The notes under the pieces are model-generated. The model was not told the origin of the DNA and did not search any database. It saw only the letters and a program-made list of their open reading frames with translations. Below, in pieces: positions 32,649 to 39,952 of a stretch of DNA of 64,000 nt (its first letter is position 1; the number at the start of each line of letters is the position of its first letter). The DNA is from Chryseobacterium gleum (GTDB lineage: Bacteria; Bacteroidota; Bacteroidia; Flavobacteriales_D; Crocinitomicaceae), in the NCBI GenBank assembly GCA_945897805.1, contig CAMDFX010000004.1:157736-221735 (forward strand). The letters run 5' to 3'. Both the position numbers and the translations under genes were made by a program.

Positions 32649-33748
32649 TTCTTGTGTTTTAATAAAATTCTTGCGAATGTGTTTTTTCCATTAATTAATG
32701 GTCTTTTATCTTTAATTTTTTGACCATGTTCATTCGGTGCAAATGTACCCATCGCCCCTCCACCTGCACTTGAAAGCATTTCAATTATCTCAAACTGTTC
32801 GGGAGAATATTTATCCAAGAAACTAATTGGAACGCCCATAACACCGTCAAAATCGCTTGGAATAGCGTCAGTAAAAGGAACTTCAATAGCATCATAATTA
32901 TCGTATTTTTGATATTCCTTGCCTTTTAAATCTTTGTGTTTACTGAATTTAATATTATCAGCCATAGACATAAGAGGTAATGGTTGGTGTCGTCTGCCGT
33001 GGTCGAGGTTGGTAAACCAAACTGATGGAGAACGCAAATACACAATTCCGTCAATAATTCTCGTGGCTGAACTTGGTTTGTCATTAGGATTAATAATTTC
33101 GTGAGAAATGAACAAGATGTCTTTACTAAAACTTGTTGAGCCTACCCATAATTTATTTTCTTTTATGAGAGGGAAAATCTCTTTATAAGTAATAGCATTT
33201 TTACTCCCTATTATTACAAATTTCTTATCCATTTCTACTATCCAAGCCAAAAACTCTCTAAAAAGCGAAAAAGGTGGATTGGTTATAACCATATCGGCTT
33301 CCTCCCTTAATTTTTTAATTTCCTCACTTCTAAAATCCCCATCACCCTCTAAATAAGACCATTCTAAATCGTTTACATCTATTTTTCCATCACCTGTGTT
33401 GTCTTGGGTCAAGGTGAATATTTTACCATTTATTATAGTTTTCTTTTTGTCAAATTGAGGGTCATTTGTTTCGAAAAGTGTAGGTATATAGTTCTTGATA
33501 TTTTTGCTTTCAGGAGAATAACTTGTGCTAATCAACTTTTTTAATTTCAATTTCTCAAAATTTTGTGCAAAGAATTTAGTAAAATTGCTCCATTCGGGGT
33601 CATCGCAAGGAAGTAAGATGGTTTTATCTTTGAATACATTTTCGTCAAATTCCAAGTACGCATTTATTTCTTTTTCAATATCGTGATATTGAGTATAGAA
33701 CTCATCGTTCTTTGCGTTTTTTGCTTTACTTAAGTTTTCGTTTGCCAT
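32645..33748 (-). CDS. EcoRI-type adenine-specific DNA methyltransferase
   Basis: 367 residues. It has the EcoRI methylase signature [10 protein letters not shown] (47-56), catalytic motif IV NPPF (157-160), and the [24 protein letters not shown] block after it. This family makes N6-methyladenine. The usual EcoRI-type nuclease is not next to it; instead a DUF262-HNH protein follows and a PD-(D/E)XK protein precedes it by 16 bp. Expected role: self-protection mark for this cargo operon. The recognition site cannot be read from the sequence. Confidence 0.9.
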   Translation of the reverse strand: MANENLSKAKNAKNDEFYTQYHDIEKEINAYLEFDENVFKDKTILLPCDDPEWSNFTKFFAQNFEKLKLKKLISTSYSPESKNIKNYIPTLFETNDPQFDKKKTIINGKIFTLTQDNTGDGKIDVNDLEWSYLEGDGDFRSEEIKKLREEADMVITNPPFSLFREFLAWIVEMDKKFVIIGSKNAITYKEIFPLIKENKLWVGSTSFSKDILFISHEIINPNDKPSSATRIIDGIVYLRSPSVWFTNLDHGRRHQPLPLMSMADNIKFSKHKDLKGKEYQKYDNYDAIEVPFTDAIPSDFDGVMGVPISFLDKYSPEQFEIIEMLSSAGGGAMGTFAPNEHGQKIKDKRPLINGKNTFARILLKHKK

Positions 33749-33764
33749 TATAAAATTCCTGTCA

Positions 33765-34634
33765 TCATTCGTTAAAACTCTTTTCTGCTTTTTCGAGTAA
33801 CTCCTTAATTATTTCTTTCTTTTTGGTAATCTCACCCTTTTCTAATCTAATTCTATACTGCCCCCAACGATTATCGTATTCCAACTCATCAATTGAATTG
33901 GCTTCAATTATTTGAGCAATTTCATCCGATTTGGCAAGTTTCAATTCAACACGTAATGAGTTTTTTTGAGGGCGAAAAATTGCAAAATTGTTAGGTTGTC
34001 CATTGCGTGCAAGCCCGATGTAGAACTTATTATACTTCAATTCATAACCTTCTTTAAATGAATTGATTATTTCCAAAATACTATCTGCCATTTTAACGGT
34101 AGCCTCTGTTCCTCGTTTCAACCAATAATCTCTATTTGTTACTTCTTTTATTTCTTCATCTTCCTCAACAAGTCCTAAAGGCATTTCATCAAGTACTTTC
34201 GTGAATACAAGCCCAATTTCCTCGCCAAACTTATATACATTCATCTGAATTGCAATTAATGGAATAAAACCATTAAATAGGCTAATTACATTCAGAAATC
34301 GACTGGTAATATCTTCTGCTATAATTACAGCACAATGGTCGTATTGTGGATAGCGTTTTTTTTCAATATCCCAATATTCGATTGTTCTAATGATATGGCT
34401 TTCATCAGTTTTACCTAATTGAATTTCCACTTCATATCTTCTATTCGTATCAGGGTCTTGTAGCAATAAATCAAGCCTACCTGCTTTTGGCTGTATTCTT
34501 TCTTTATCTTTTAGAACCAAATCCCCCAATCCAATAATTGAAGGGTCGTCTGCAATTATATCTTGAATACTTTTCTCATTGATTCCTTCAAGTTTTGCAA
34601 TCGGTATTCGCTCGGGTTTGTGGATTTTTTTCAT
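33765..34634 (-). CDS. PD-(D/E)XK nuclease-fold protein (NucS-like core, DUF5655-like end)
   Basis: 289 residues. Residues about 50-75 give a NucS-like PD-(D/E)XK core: AGRLDLLLQD (Asp55), then RRYEVEIQLG (Glu68, Glu70, Gln72), followed by HIIRTIEYWD. The second half (about 190-285) resembles the DUF5655 domain that accompanies such nucleases. The usual catalytic Lys is replaced by Gln72 or lies elsewhere, so catalysis is uncertain. It sits directly upstream of the methyltransferase in a four-gene operon and may be its cognate nuclease. Confidence 0.7.
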   Translation of the reverse strand: MKKIHKPERIPIAKLEGINEKSIQDIIADDPSIIGLGDLVLKDKERIQPKAGRLDLLLQDPDTNRRYEVEIQLGKTDESHIIRTIEYWDIEKKRYPQYDHCAVIIAEDITSRFLNVISLFNGFIPLIAIQMNVYKFGEEIGLVFTKVLDEMPLGLVEEDEEIKEVTNRDYWLKRGTEATVKMADSILEIINSFKEGYELKYNKFYIGLARNGQPNNFAIFRPQKNSLRVELKLAKSDEIAQIIEANSIDELEYDNRWGQYRIRLEKGEITKKKEIIKELLEKAEKSFNE

Positions 34635-34684
34635 AGGATTTTAAAAGACAAAGATACAGTTTAATACAGTAAATAATCAGTTAT

Positions 34685-35623
34685 TTAATTAGTGGTTTTT
34701 TTCTTGGTTCTTTGAATTGCTCCATCTCGGAAATCGTGGAAATAGAAATTAATACCTTTACTATCTTCAAATTCTTCAAGATGCTTCTCAAAAGCAGACA
34801 AATCAAAACTTTCGGTATTTGTTTGCAATTTAGTTATTAAATTCTCACCTTGAAAATCAAATCTTTCATTAATCCAATCAGTATAATTTTTCGCTATCCT
34901 TTTCTTCTCATTAATGTCAATTAATCCTTCTCTCACAAAGAACTTCCAAAAAGCACCAAAGATGCTTTTAGTTTCCTTGATTTCGCTCGCGTACTTGGAT
35001 TCAAGATAGAAACAAAAATCCCTTACTTCAACGCTATGGAATGGATGATTTTCGACTTCTTTTGGTGTAGTTTGTTGAGTATCTTTTTCTGCCGAATTAT
35101 CACTCATACTTTTGAAATAAAATTCTTCAATATGTGTTTTTAAATCTTCGAATTGCTTTTTGTACTTATTTGAATTGTTCAACTTTATAGTAATTCCTTT
35201 AATTACAGATGATAAAATTGGTTCGAGTAATGGAAGTTTAACAAAATAGAAATCGTTAATAATTTCTTCCTCTAAAACTTCATTCTCCTTGTGTAAATTA
35301 TCTTTGATTTTACAATACGAAACATATAGCATAAAATTTTCATATTCTTCTTCGGTTAGCACTTCCTTTTCATTCCCTGCAAAATCATATAGGTATGGTT
35401 TTGATTCACCCAAATAATAAGCCCACCTTTCTAATTCTATGTTTTTATTGGAAATAAAAACTCCATTTTTCAAATCTTCGAGATAAGAAAAAAAATCTAC
35501 TAACCATTGAACTATTTGGGGAGTAACTGAATCATCAATTATTTCAATCTGATTGAATTTTCCATTAAGAGTTTCGCGTTTAGAATTAATTTTTTCTGAA
35601 TCTAAGAAAATTGAATGTTCCAT
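34685..35623 (-). CDS. Hypothetical protein heading the cargo operon
   Basis: 312 residues, mostly helical, acidic, no signal peptide or membrane segment, and no catalytic motif I recognise. Residues 172-196 are a low-complexity hinge (SMSDNSAEKDTQQTTPKE). The C-terminal third has an aromatic stretch, NFYFHDFRDG, followed by a basic tail. It is the first gene of the methyltransferase-nuclease operon, 50 bp upstream of the PD-(D/E)XK gene and 60 bp inside the right att site. Function unknown. Confidence 0.65.
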   Translation of the reverse strand: MEHSIFLDSEKINSKRETLNGKFNQIEIIDDSVTPQIVQWLVDFFSYLEDLKNGVFISNKNIELERWAYYLGESKPYLYDFAGNEKEVLTEEEYENFMLYVSYCKIKDNLHKENEVLEEEIINDFYFVKLPLLEPILSSVIKGITIKLNNSNKYKKQFEDLKTHIEEFYFKSMSDNSAEKDTQQTTPKEVENHPFHSVEVRDFCFYLESKYASEIKETKSIFGAFWKFFVREGLIDINEKKRIAKNYTDWINERFDFQGENLITKLQTNTESFDLSAFEKHLEEFEDSKGINFYFHDFRDGAIQRTKKKTTN

Positions 35624-35708
35624 TGTAGAAATTAAAATTAATTAAGTAAAATTAATACTAATAAATGAAAAATGCAAGTTGACATCGCTCTTGACAGCGG
35701 TAAAAGCA

Positions 35709-35743
35709 AAAACCCTTGTAAATCAATGACTTACAAGGGTTTT
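35709..35743 (-). terminator. Hairpin terminator after tRNA-Asp
   Basis: Arms AAAACCCTTGTAA (35709-35721) and TTACAAGGGTTTT (35731-35743) are perfect around a 9-nt loop, with TTTTGCTTTTA following on the minus strand. It starts 3 bp past the tRNA 3' end and is carried inside the element side of the att site. It shares its core with the hairpin at 21355-21383. Confidence 0.75.
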
Positions 35744-35762
35744 AAGCGGTCTGGACGGGACT
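35744..35762. repeat. Right attachment site in tRNA-Asp 3' end
   Basis: AAGCGGTCTGGACGGGACT, identical to 21397-21415. It covers the discriminator base, the 3' acceptor strand and part of the T arm, so the tRNA stays intact after integration. Confidence 0.85.
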
Positions 35763-35820
35763 CGAACCCGCGACCCCATGCGTGACAGGCATGTATTCTA
35801 ACCAACTGAACTACCAAACC
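35747..35820 (-). tRNA. tRNA-Asp (GTC)
   Basis: On the minus strand, 74 nt beginning GGTTTGG and ending CCAGACCG. The 7-bp acceptor stem pairs (one G-U), the anticodon arm is CATGC-CTGTCAC-GCATG with anticodon GTC, the T arm is GCGGG-TTCGAGT-CCCGT, and the discriminator is G, as expected for tRNA-Asp. CCA is not encoded. It is the integration target of the adjacent element. Confidence 0.95.
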
Positions 35821-36152
35821 AATATTTGAAAACATTTCCTAAAAAAACGTCCTGACTACAGTCAGATTGTACTTTCAAAATTGTGTATGCTTTTCGCTTA
35901 AAGCGTTGCAAAGGTACACATATATTTCCTTTGTGCAAGTTTTTTGTATGAAAAATCAATGTTTTTATTTTTTATGCTTTGAAGCTTTGCTGAATTCAAG
36001 GTATACAATATCATTTTGTGATTATCTTGAAATAGAAAAAGAAGAAGTTTTTATACGACGGTGTGCGAAGATTGATTTCAAATCGAATAATTTCAAATTG
36101 TGAGGAAATGATAGGGTTTCAATTTTAATTATCTTTCCATTACCTTTGCTAA
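35821..36152. other. Divergent promoter region of tRNA-Asp and mnmD
   Basis: 332 bp without a credible gene; a 78-codon frame (35867-36103) rich in Phe and Cys is probably spurious. The right end has a TACCTTTG box (36141-36148). The left end must contain the tRNA promoter, which I could not pin down. Confidence 0.6.
36141..36148 (+). promoter_or_regulatory. -7 box (TACCTTTG) of mnmD
   Basis: Exact TAnnTTTG match ending 4 bp before the mnmD ATG, so the transcript would be almost leaderless. Confidence 0.55.
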
Positions 36153-36830
36153 ATGCAAGAAAAAAGAGAAATAATTATCACGGCGGATGGTTCCAAGACT
36201 ATACACATGCCAGATTGGAATGAAAATTACCATTCTTCGCATGGCGCATTGCAAGAGGCGAAGCATGTGTTTTTAAAGTATGGTTTGGAATGTTTCAAAG
36301 ATCAAAAAGAAATTTCGATTTTTGAGGTTGGTTTTGGTACGGGTTTGAACGCCATTTTGACTTGTGAAGCTGCACAAATTAATACGCAACAGATTCATTA
36401 TGATGGCTTAGAGGCTTTTCCAGTAAGTGCAGTAGAAATTGAAGCCTTGGATTATATTTCACTTTTTGAAAATACTGAAATTAAAGCAAACTATTTAAAA
36501 ATGCATGTTGTCAATTGGGATTCAGATGAGGTCATTTCGCCCAATTTCACTTTGTGTAAAATCTTGCAAAAATTAGAAGAATTTACCTTTGAAGCCGAAC
36601 AATACGATTTGATTTATTTTGATGCTTTTGGACCCCGAACGCAAGAGGATATGTGGCAATTAGCGCATTTTGAAAAGTTGTTTCGAGCGCTAAAACCAGG
36701 CGGAATTTTAGTTACGTATTGCGCCAAAGGACAAGTAAAAAGAGATTTAAAAGCAGCTGGTTTTGAAATTGAAGCTTTGCCTGGACCTCCCGGAAAACGC
36801 GAAATGACAAGGGCTCTGAAAAAAGCGTAA
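36153..36830 (+). CDS. mnmD: tRNA 5-methylaminomethyl-2-thiouridine methyltransferase
   Basis: 225 residues, a stand-alone MnmD without the MnmC oxidase domain, the usual form in Bacteroidota. The SAM-binding motif is FEVGFGTGLNA (about 57-67) and the catalytic region is LIYFDAFGPRTQEDMW (about 154-169). It adds the final methyl group to mnm5s2U at the wobble position of tRNAs for Lys, Glu and Gln, in the cytoplasm. It starts 4 bp after a TACCTTTG box and ends directly against the convergent DUF4442 gene. Confidence 0.9.
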   Translation: MQEKREIIITADGSKTIHMPDWNENYHSSHGALQEAKHVFLKYGLECFKDQKEISIFEVGFGTGLNAILTCEAAQINTQQIHYDGLEAFPVSAVEIEALDYISLFENTEIKANYLKMHVVNWDSDEVISPNFTLCKILQKLEEFTFEAEQYDLIYFDAFGPRTQEDMWQLAHFEKLFRALKPGGILVTYCAKGQVKRDLKAAGFEIEALPGPPGKREMTRALKKA

Positions 36831-37310
36831 TTATTTTACTTTCACGGATATTTCCATATCGAAAGTTGCCACAATTTCGTTCGACAGATTTTTAGCTTCC
36901 ACGCGCACAAGTTGATTGATGCGGATTTGTTTTTCGAGACTTTCAGCGATAATTGCTTCGATTTTTGCGCCTTCATTACATTCGAAAATGACATCCGTTT
37001 CCGCACGTTTCAAAAATTCAGCATGTATACTTTTGAAAGCAAAAGAAGCTTTTTTGTTTAATTTTTCCGCAAAGTAAAAAGCATGAATGCCGCCTGCAAC
37101 ATCAGCGCCAATAGCCAAAGCACCAAAATACATTGAATTCAAATGATTTTTTGTGCGTCTTCGAAATTTGATTTTTACAGCTATTTTTTCATCGGAAAGT
37201 TCAATCAAGCGCGGTCTGACAAATCCAATTAAAGGAATTTTGACCAGTCCGAGGAGGAAAATCATCCATTGTATTTTTCGAATGCTAATTTTGGGTTTTT
37301 CTTCAGTCAT
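36831..37310 (-). CDS. DUF4442 hotdog-fold protein
   Basis: 159 residues. The KNHLNSMYFGALAIGADVAGGIHAFY block (about 54-79) is the central helix and active-site region of the hotdog fold, and the family resembles PaaI-type acyl-CoA thioesterases. No assigned substrate. It overlaps the nitronate monooxygenase gene by 8 bp, so the two are co-translated and may act in the same lipid-related step. Confidence 0.8.
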   Translation of the reverse strand: MTEEKPKISIRKIQWMIFLLGLVKIPLIGFVRPRLIELSDEKIAVKIKFRRRTKNHLNSMYFGALAIGADVAGGIHAFYFAEKLNKKASFAFKSIHAEFLKRAETDVIFECNEGAKIEAIIAESLEKQIRINQLVRVEAKNLSNEIVATFDMEISVKVK

Positions 37311-38268
37311 TTTTCACCAATTCTTTCACAATTTCTTTCACAGGACGAATTGCATGAACGAATTCAATTGTCGGGCCTGCGCACCAAACCGTTTTGTAAG
37401 TAGCTCCAAAAGCGGCATTTTGCAATTTTTTCATGCCTTTGTAAAAAGTGAACGCTTTGAACCATTTTTTTAAACGTTTATTTTTATTCAGAATCTTTTC
37501 AAGCCAATTTTGTTGAGTTCCAATTTCTTGCACATATGGCGTGTTAATTACCGTGCAAGGCGACCCAGAAAGCTTGGTTGTCAGTACAATGTCTTTCGCG
37601 CCATAATCGACGCAAGCTTGTTTGTATTCTGGTGTTACTCCAGATTCTTCCGAGGCGATAAAAATGGTACCAACTGAAACGCCCGCAATTCCCAGTGACA
37701 TCATTTCGTGTAAACTCGAAGCATCGCCCACGCCACCGGCAGAAATTACTGGAATTTTTACTGCTTTTTGAAGCGCCGGAATCAATTCATGGGATGAAAT
37801 GTTTCCTGCATGTCCGCCGGCTTCTTTGTTCACAGCAATTACAGCATCAGCGCCCAAAGATTCCACTTTTTGCGCATAGCGAACATCGGTTACATCGCAA
37901 AAAACTTTCACGCCAGCAGCATGTGCTTTCAGAATTGTTTCTTCAGGAGAACCGAGCGAAGTGATGATGAAATCCACTTTTTCTGTGCAAATGATTTGCA
38001 GTTGTTCTTTGTATAGAAAATTTGATTTATTGACAATCAGATTGATTCCAAATGGACCATCGGCTTGCGCACGAATGTATCTTATGGCAGTGCGCAATTC
38101 TTCAGTTGTTCGATAATTCAAGGCAGGAATCGCGCCTGTAATTCCCGATTTTATTCCAGCAATTATCATTTCCACATTCGAAACCAAAAACATGGGCGCC
38201 ATGATAATTGGGTATTTGATTCCCAACAAGGTGCACAGCGGCGCATTTTGTAATTGTAGATTTTCCAT
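37303..38268 (-). CDS. Nitronate monooxygenase-family flavoprotein
   Basis: 321 residues, a TIM-barrel FMN protein of the 2-nitropropane dioxygenase family. Conserved segments are IIMAPMFLVSN (about 20-30), DFIITSLGSP (about 98-107), the GGHAG loop (about 150-154) and VISAGGVGDA (about 173-182). Members oxidise nitronates or act as enoyl-ACP reductase-like proteins, so the true substrate is uncertain. It is upstream of and overlaps DUF4442. Confidence 0.85.
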   Translation of the reverse strand: MENLQLQNAPLCTLLGIKYPIIMAPMFLVSNVEMIIAGIKSGITGAIPALNYRTTEELRTAIRYIRAQADGPFGINLIVNKSNFLYKEQLQIICTEKVDFIITSLGSPEETILKAHAAGVKVFCDVTDVRYAQKVESLGADAVIAVNKEAGGHAGNISSHELIPALQKAVKIPVISAGGVGDASSLHEMMSLGIAGVSVGTIFIASEESGVTPEYKQACVDYGAKDIVLTTKLSGSPCTVINTPYVQEIGTQQNWLEKILNKNKRLKKWFKAFTFYKGMKKLQNAAFGATYKTVWCAGPTIEFVHAIRPVKEIVKELVKND

Positions 38269-38319
38269 AATTGTAAATGTAGAAAAATTTTATGTACGCA
38301 CAGCTTTATTTTGATTTTT

Positions 38320-38505
38320 TTAGGTTTTCATGGCGCGTAATCGGTCTACGGGCTAAAGTTTTTTCAGATCCTACACGGAAACACTGTGTTTTTGCGTGTG
38401 CTTCTATCGTCGCAGCCGCAAAACACGTGTTCACGGCAGTCTATTTCAAAAAGCTACGCCCTGCGCCCGCGCGTGAATCTGCTGTAAGAATATCGTTCGA
38501 TCGTT
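38320..38505. other. GC-rich spacer, possible dispersed repeat
   Basis: The 237-bp gap (38269-38505) between the nitronate gene and the ATPase contains a stretch of markedly higher GC than its surroundings (around 38390-38490, with CCTGCGCCCGCGCG and the AACACGTGTT palindrome). The plus-strand 77-codon frame across it is not convincing. It resembles the GC-rich dispersed repeats seen in some Flavobacteriia genomes, which I infer only from composition. Confidence 0.4.
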
Positions 38506-39648
38506 TTATTCTTGGGGTAGAATAAATGGGAGATAATTCTCTCGATTGATTGTTTCGAAAGATGCTTCACTGTAATTTTTGGCCCACAATGGTGGAATTT
38601 TACTGTTTTTTGATGAATTCCATTTAAATTCATACGCATGTAATTTTCCACCGTATTCTTCAATCCAATCAATTTCTTGTTGCGTGTGCGTTCTCCAAAA
38701 ATAGTTTGTGTTATGAAATGATTCGTATTCTTGAAATTTTAACCGCTCTGAAACGAGGTAATTTTCCCATAATTTCCCTTGGTCATCTCTTAAATCAATG
38801 GGATTAAAGTTATTTATCAAGGCATTTCGAATGCCATTATCATAAAAGTACCACTTATTCTTTTTGGTGATTTCAGAATCTAGATTTCGGCTATATCCTT
38901 TCAGTTTATAAATAATAAAAACTTTTGATAGTAGATCTAAATATCGTTCAATCGTATTTTTATTCAGCCCCAAATCTTTGCCGATACTTTCATTTGAAAT
39001 TTCACTTCCTATTCTAAAAGCGATCAATCGGAGCAACGACACGATTTTGGGCTGTTTTCTAATGCCTTCAAAAGCCAAAATATCCTTCAATAAGTAGGAA
39101 TTTATTTGCTCTTTCAGGTATTTTTCTTTTTCATCAATATTTTTCAATTTTTCCAATTCTGGATAACTTCCATAAATCAGCCGATGATTGAGATTTCCTT
39201 TCGTATCAAAATAATTTTCTTGTTTCGAAAATTCTATTTGAGCGAGCGGATACAGTTGAAATGTAAATGCACGGCCAACAAGTGGTTCACCCAATTGATT
39301 ATTCAAATCAAAAACTGAAGATCCAGAAACCAAAATCTTGAGTCCTTCTATCGAATCAACCATGAGTTTTAATTTCATTCCAATATCTGGTATGGCATGT
39401 GCTTCGTCAATGATTAATAATTTAGTGTCGCCTAGCAATAGTTTGTAATTTCTAACACTTCTGTCATTCAAAGCCAAATGTACATCTTGATCTTCGCCAT
39501 TCAAAATCAAATACTTTTCTTTTAAATTTGAGATTATGTGCTTGATTAATTCAGTCTTTCCAACGCGTCTCGCACCTAGTATAACGACTACTTTGTTGGG
39601 TCTTAGATATTTTATGATGGATTTTTCAAGTGCGCGATAAATGTACAT
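38506..39648 (-). CDS. AAA ATPase with DUF4143 domain
   Basis: 380 residues. Walker A is LGARRVGKTEL (about 24-34) and Walker B is LLIIDEAHAIPD (about 77-88). The C-terminal DUF4143 region includes WENYLVSERL (about 289-298), a FWRTHTQQEIDWIE PD-(D/E)XK-like strand (about 312-325) and AYEFKWN (about 335-341). This widespread family is uncharacterised; the D..EFKW pattern hints at a nuclease fold. It stands alone, and its upstream region carries a striking 32-bp repeat array. Confidence 0.9.
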   Translation of the reverse strand: MYIYRALEKSIIKYLRPNKVVVILGARRVGKTELIKHIISNLKEKYLILNGEDQDVHLALNDRSVRNYKLLLGDTKLLIIDEAHAIPDIGMKLKLMVDSIEGLKILVSGSSVFDLNNQLGEPLVGRAFTFQLYPLAQIEFSKQENYFDTKGNLNHRLIYGSYPELEKLKNIDEKEKYLKEQINSYLLKDILAFEGIRKQPKIVSLLRLIAFRIGSEISNESIGKDLGLNKNTIERYLDLLSKVFIIYKLKGYSRNLDSEITKKNKWYFYDNGIRNALINNFNPIDLRDDQGKLWENYLVSERLKFQEYESFHNTNYFWRTHTQQEIDWIEEYGGKLHAYEFKWNSSKNSKIPPLWAKNYSEASFETINRENYLPFILPQE

Positions 39649-39705
39649 GACTCAATTTTTTGATACTAAAGTAATAAATTTACATCTCAAAAGACGTTTT
39701 TCAAT

Positions 39706-39858
39706 TTATTTCCGTCATAAAGATAACGTTATTTTAGTGATTTTAGTCTTTATAATAACTAAATTTTATTGATTTTCGTCATTATGATAACTGTATTTAA
39801 TTGAATTCCGTCATTAGAGTAACTGTATTCTATTAAATTCCGTCATTAGGATTACTTT
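39706..39858. repeat. Five tandem 32-bp repeats upstream of the ATPase
   Basis: The motif TTCCGTCATTAGGATAACT recurs with a CGTC (once AGTC) at 39713, 39745, 39777, 39809 and 39841, exactly 32 bp apart each time. Copies 3-5 are close and copies 1-2 diverged. It begins about 60 bp upstream of the DUF4143 gene start. 32 bp is three helical turns, so each copy faces the same side of DNA, as in an operator array. Confidence 0.8.
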
Positions 39859-39895
39859 TAAAAGAGAAATAGAGTGAAGATTTCAAAGTTTTTGA

Positions 39896-39931
39896 TCAAA
39901 AAAAATCCGCTACATTTCACTGTAACGGATT
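39896..39931 (-). terminator. Terminator after the S46 peptidase gene
   Basis: AATCCGCTAC / GTAACGGATT stem (9 of 10 paired), 8-nt loop, with a long T run on the minus strand. Confidence 0.7.
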
Positions 39932-39952
39932 GATATTTAGTATAAATTTTAA

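Larger units (their letters stand above)
21397..35762. mobile_element. Integrated genetic element at tRNA-Asp
   Basis: A 14.3-kb element bounded by the 19-bp direct repeat. It has an integrase at the end next to the left att, a block of small HTH proteins plus DUF3987 and primase-like replication proteins, a serine recombinase, a regulator, and a restriction-type cargo operon at the tRNA end. I see no relaxase, coupling protein, conjugation genes, capsid or terminase. It therefore looks like a mobilisable or satellite-like integrative element carrying defence cargo, not a self-transmissible ICE or a prophage. Confidence 0.8.

Noticed and set aside
21397..35762. Prophage or self-transmissible ICE interpretation of the element
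   Set aside because: No capsid, terminase, tail, relaxase, coupling protein or type IV secretion genes are visible.
35867..36103. 78-codon frame between tRNA-Asp and mnmD
   Set aside because: Composition (many Cys, Phe, Tyr) is unlike real genes here, and it overlaps the expected promoter regions.
38292..38525. 77-codon plus-strand frame across the GC-rich spacer
   Set aside because: It overlaps the end of the DUF4143 gene in the opposite direction and has no recognisable features; more likely a by-product of the GC-rich stretch.
39706..39858. CRISPR array reading of the 32-bp repeats
   Set aside because: The repeats are contiguous with no unique spacers and no cas genes are near; the Cas4-like gene at 13932 is 25 kb away and belongs to another cassette.
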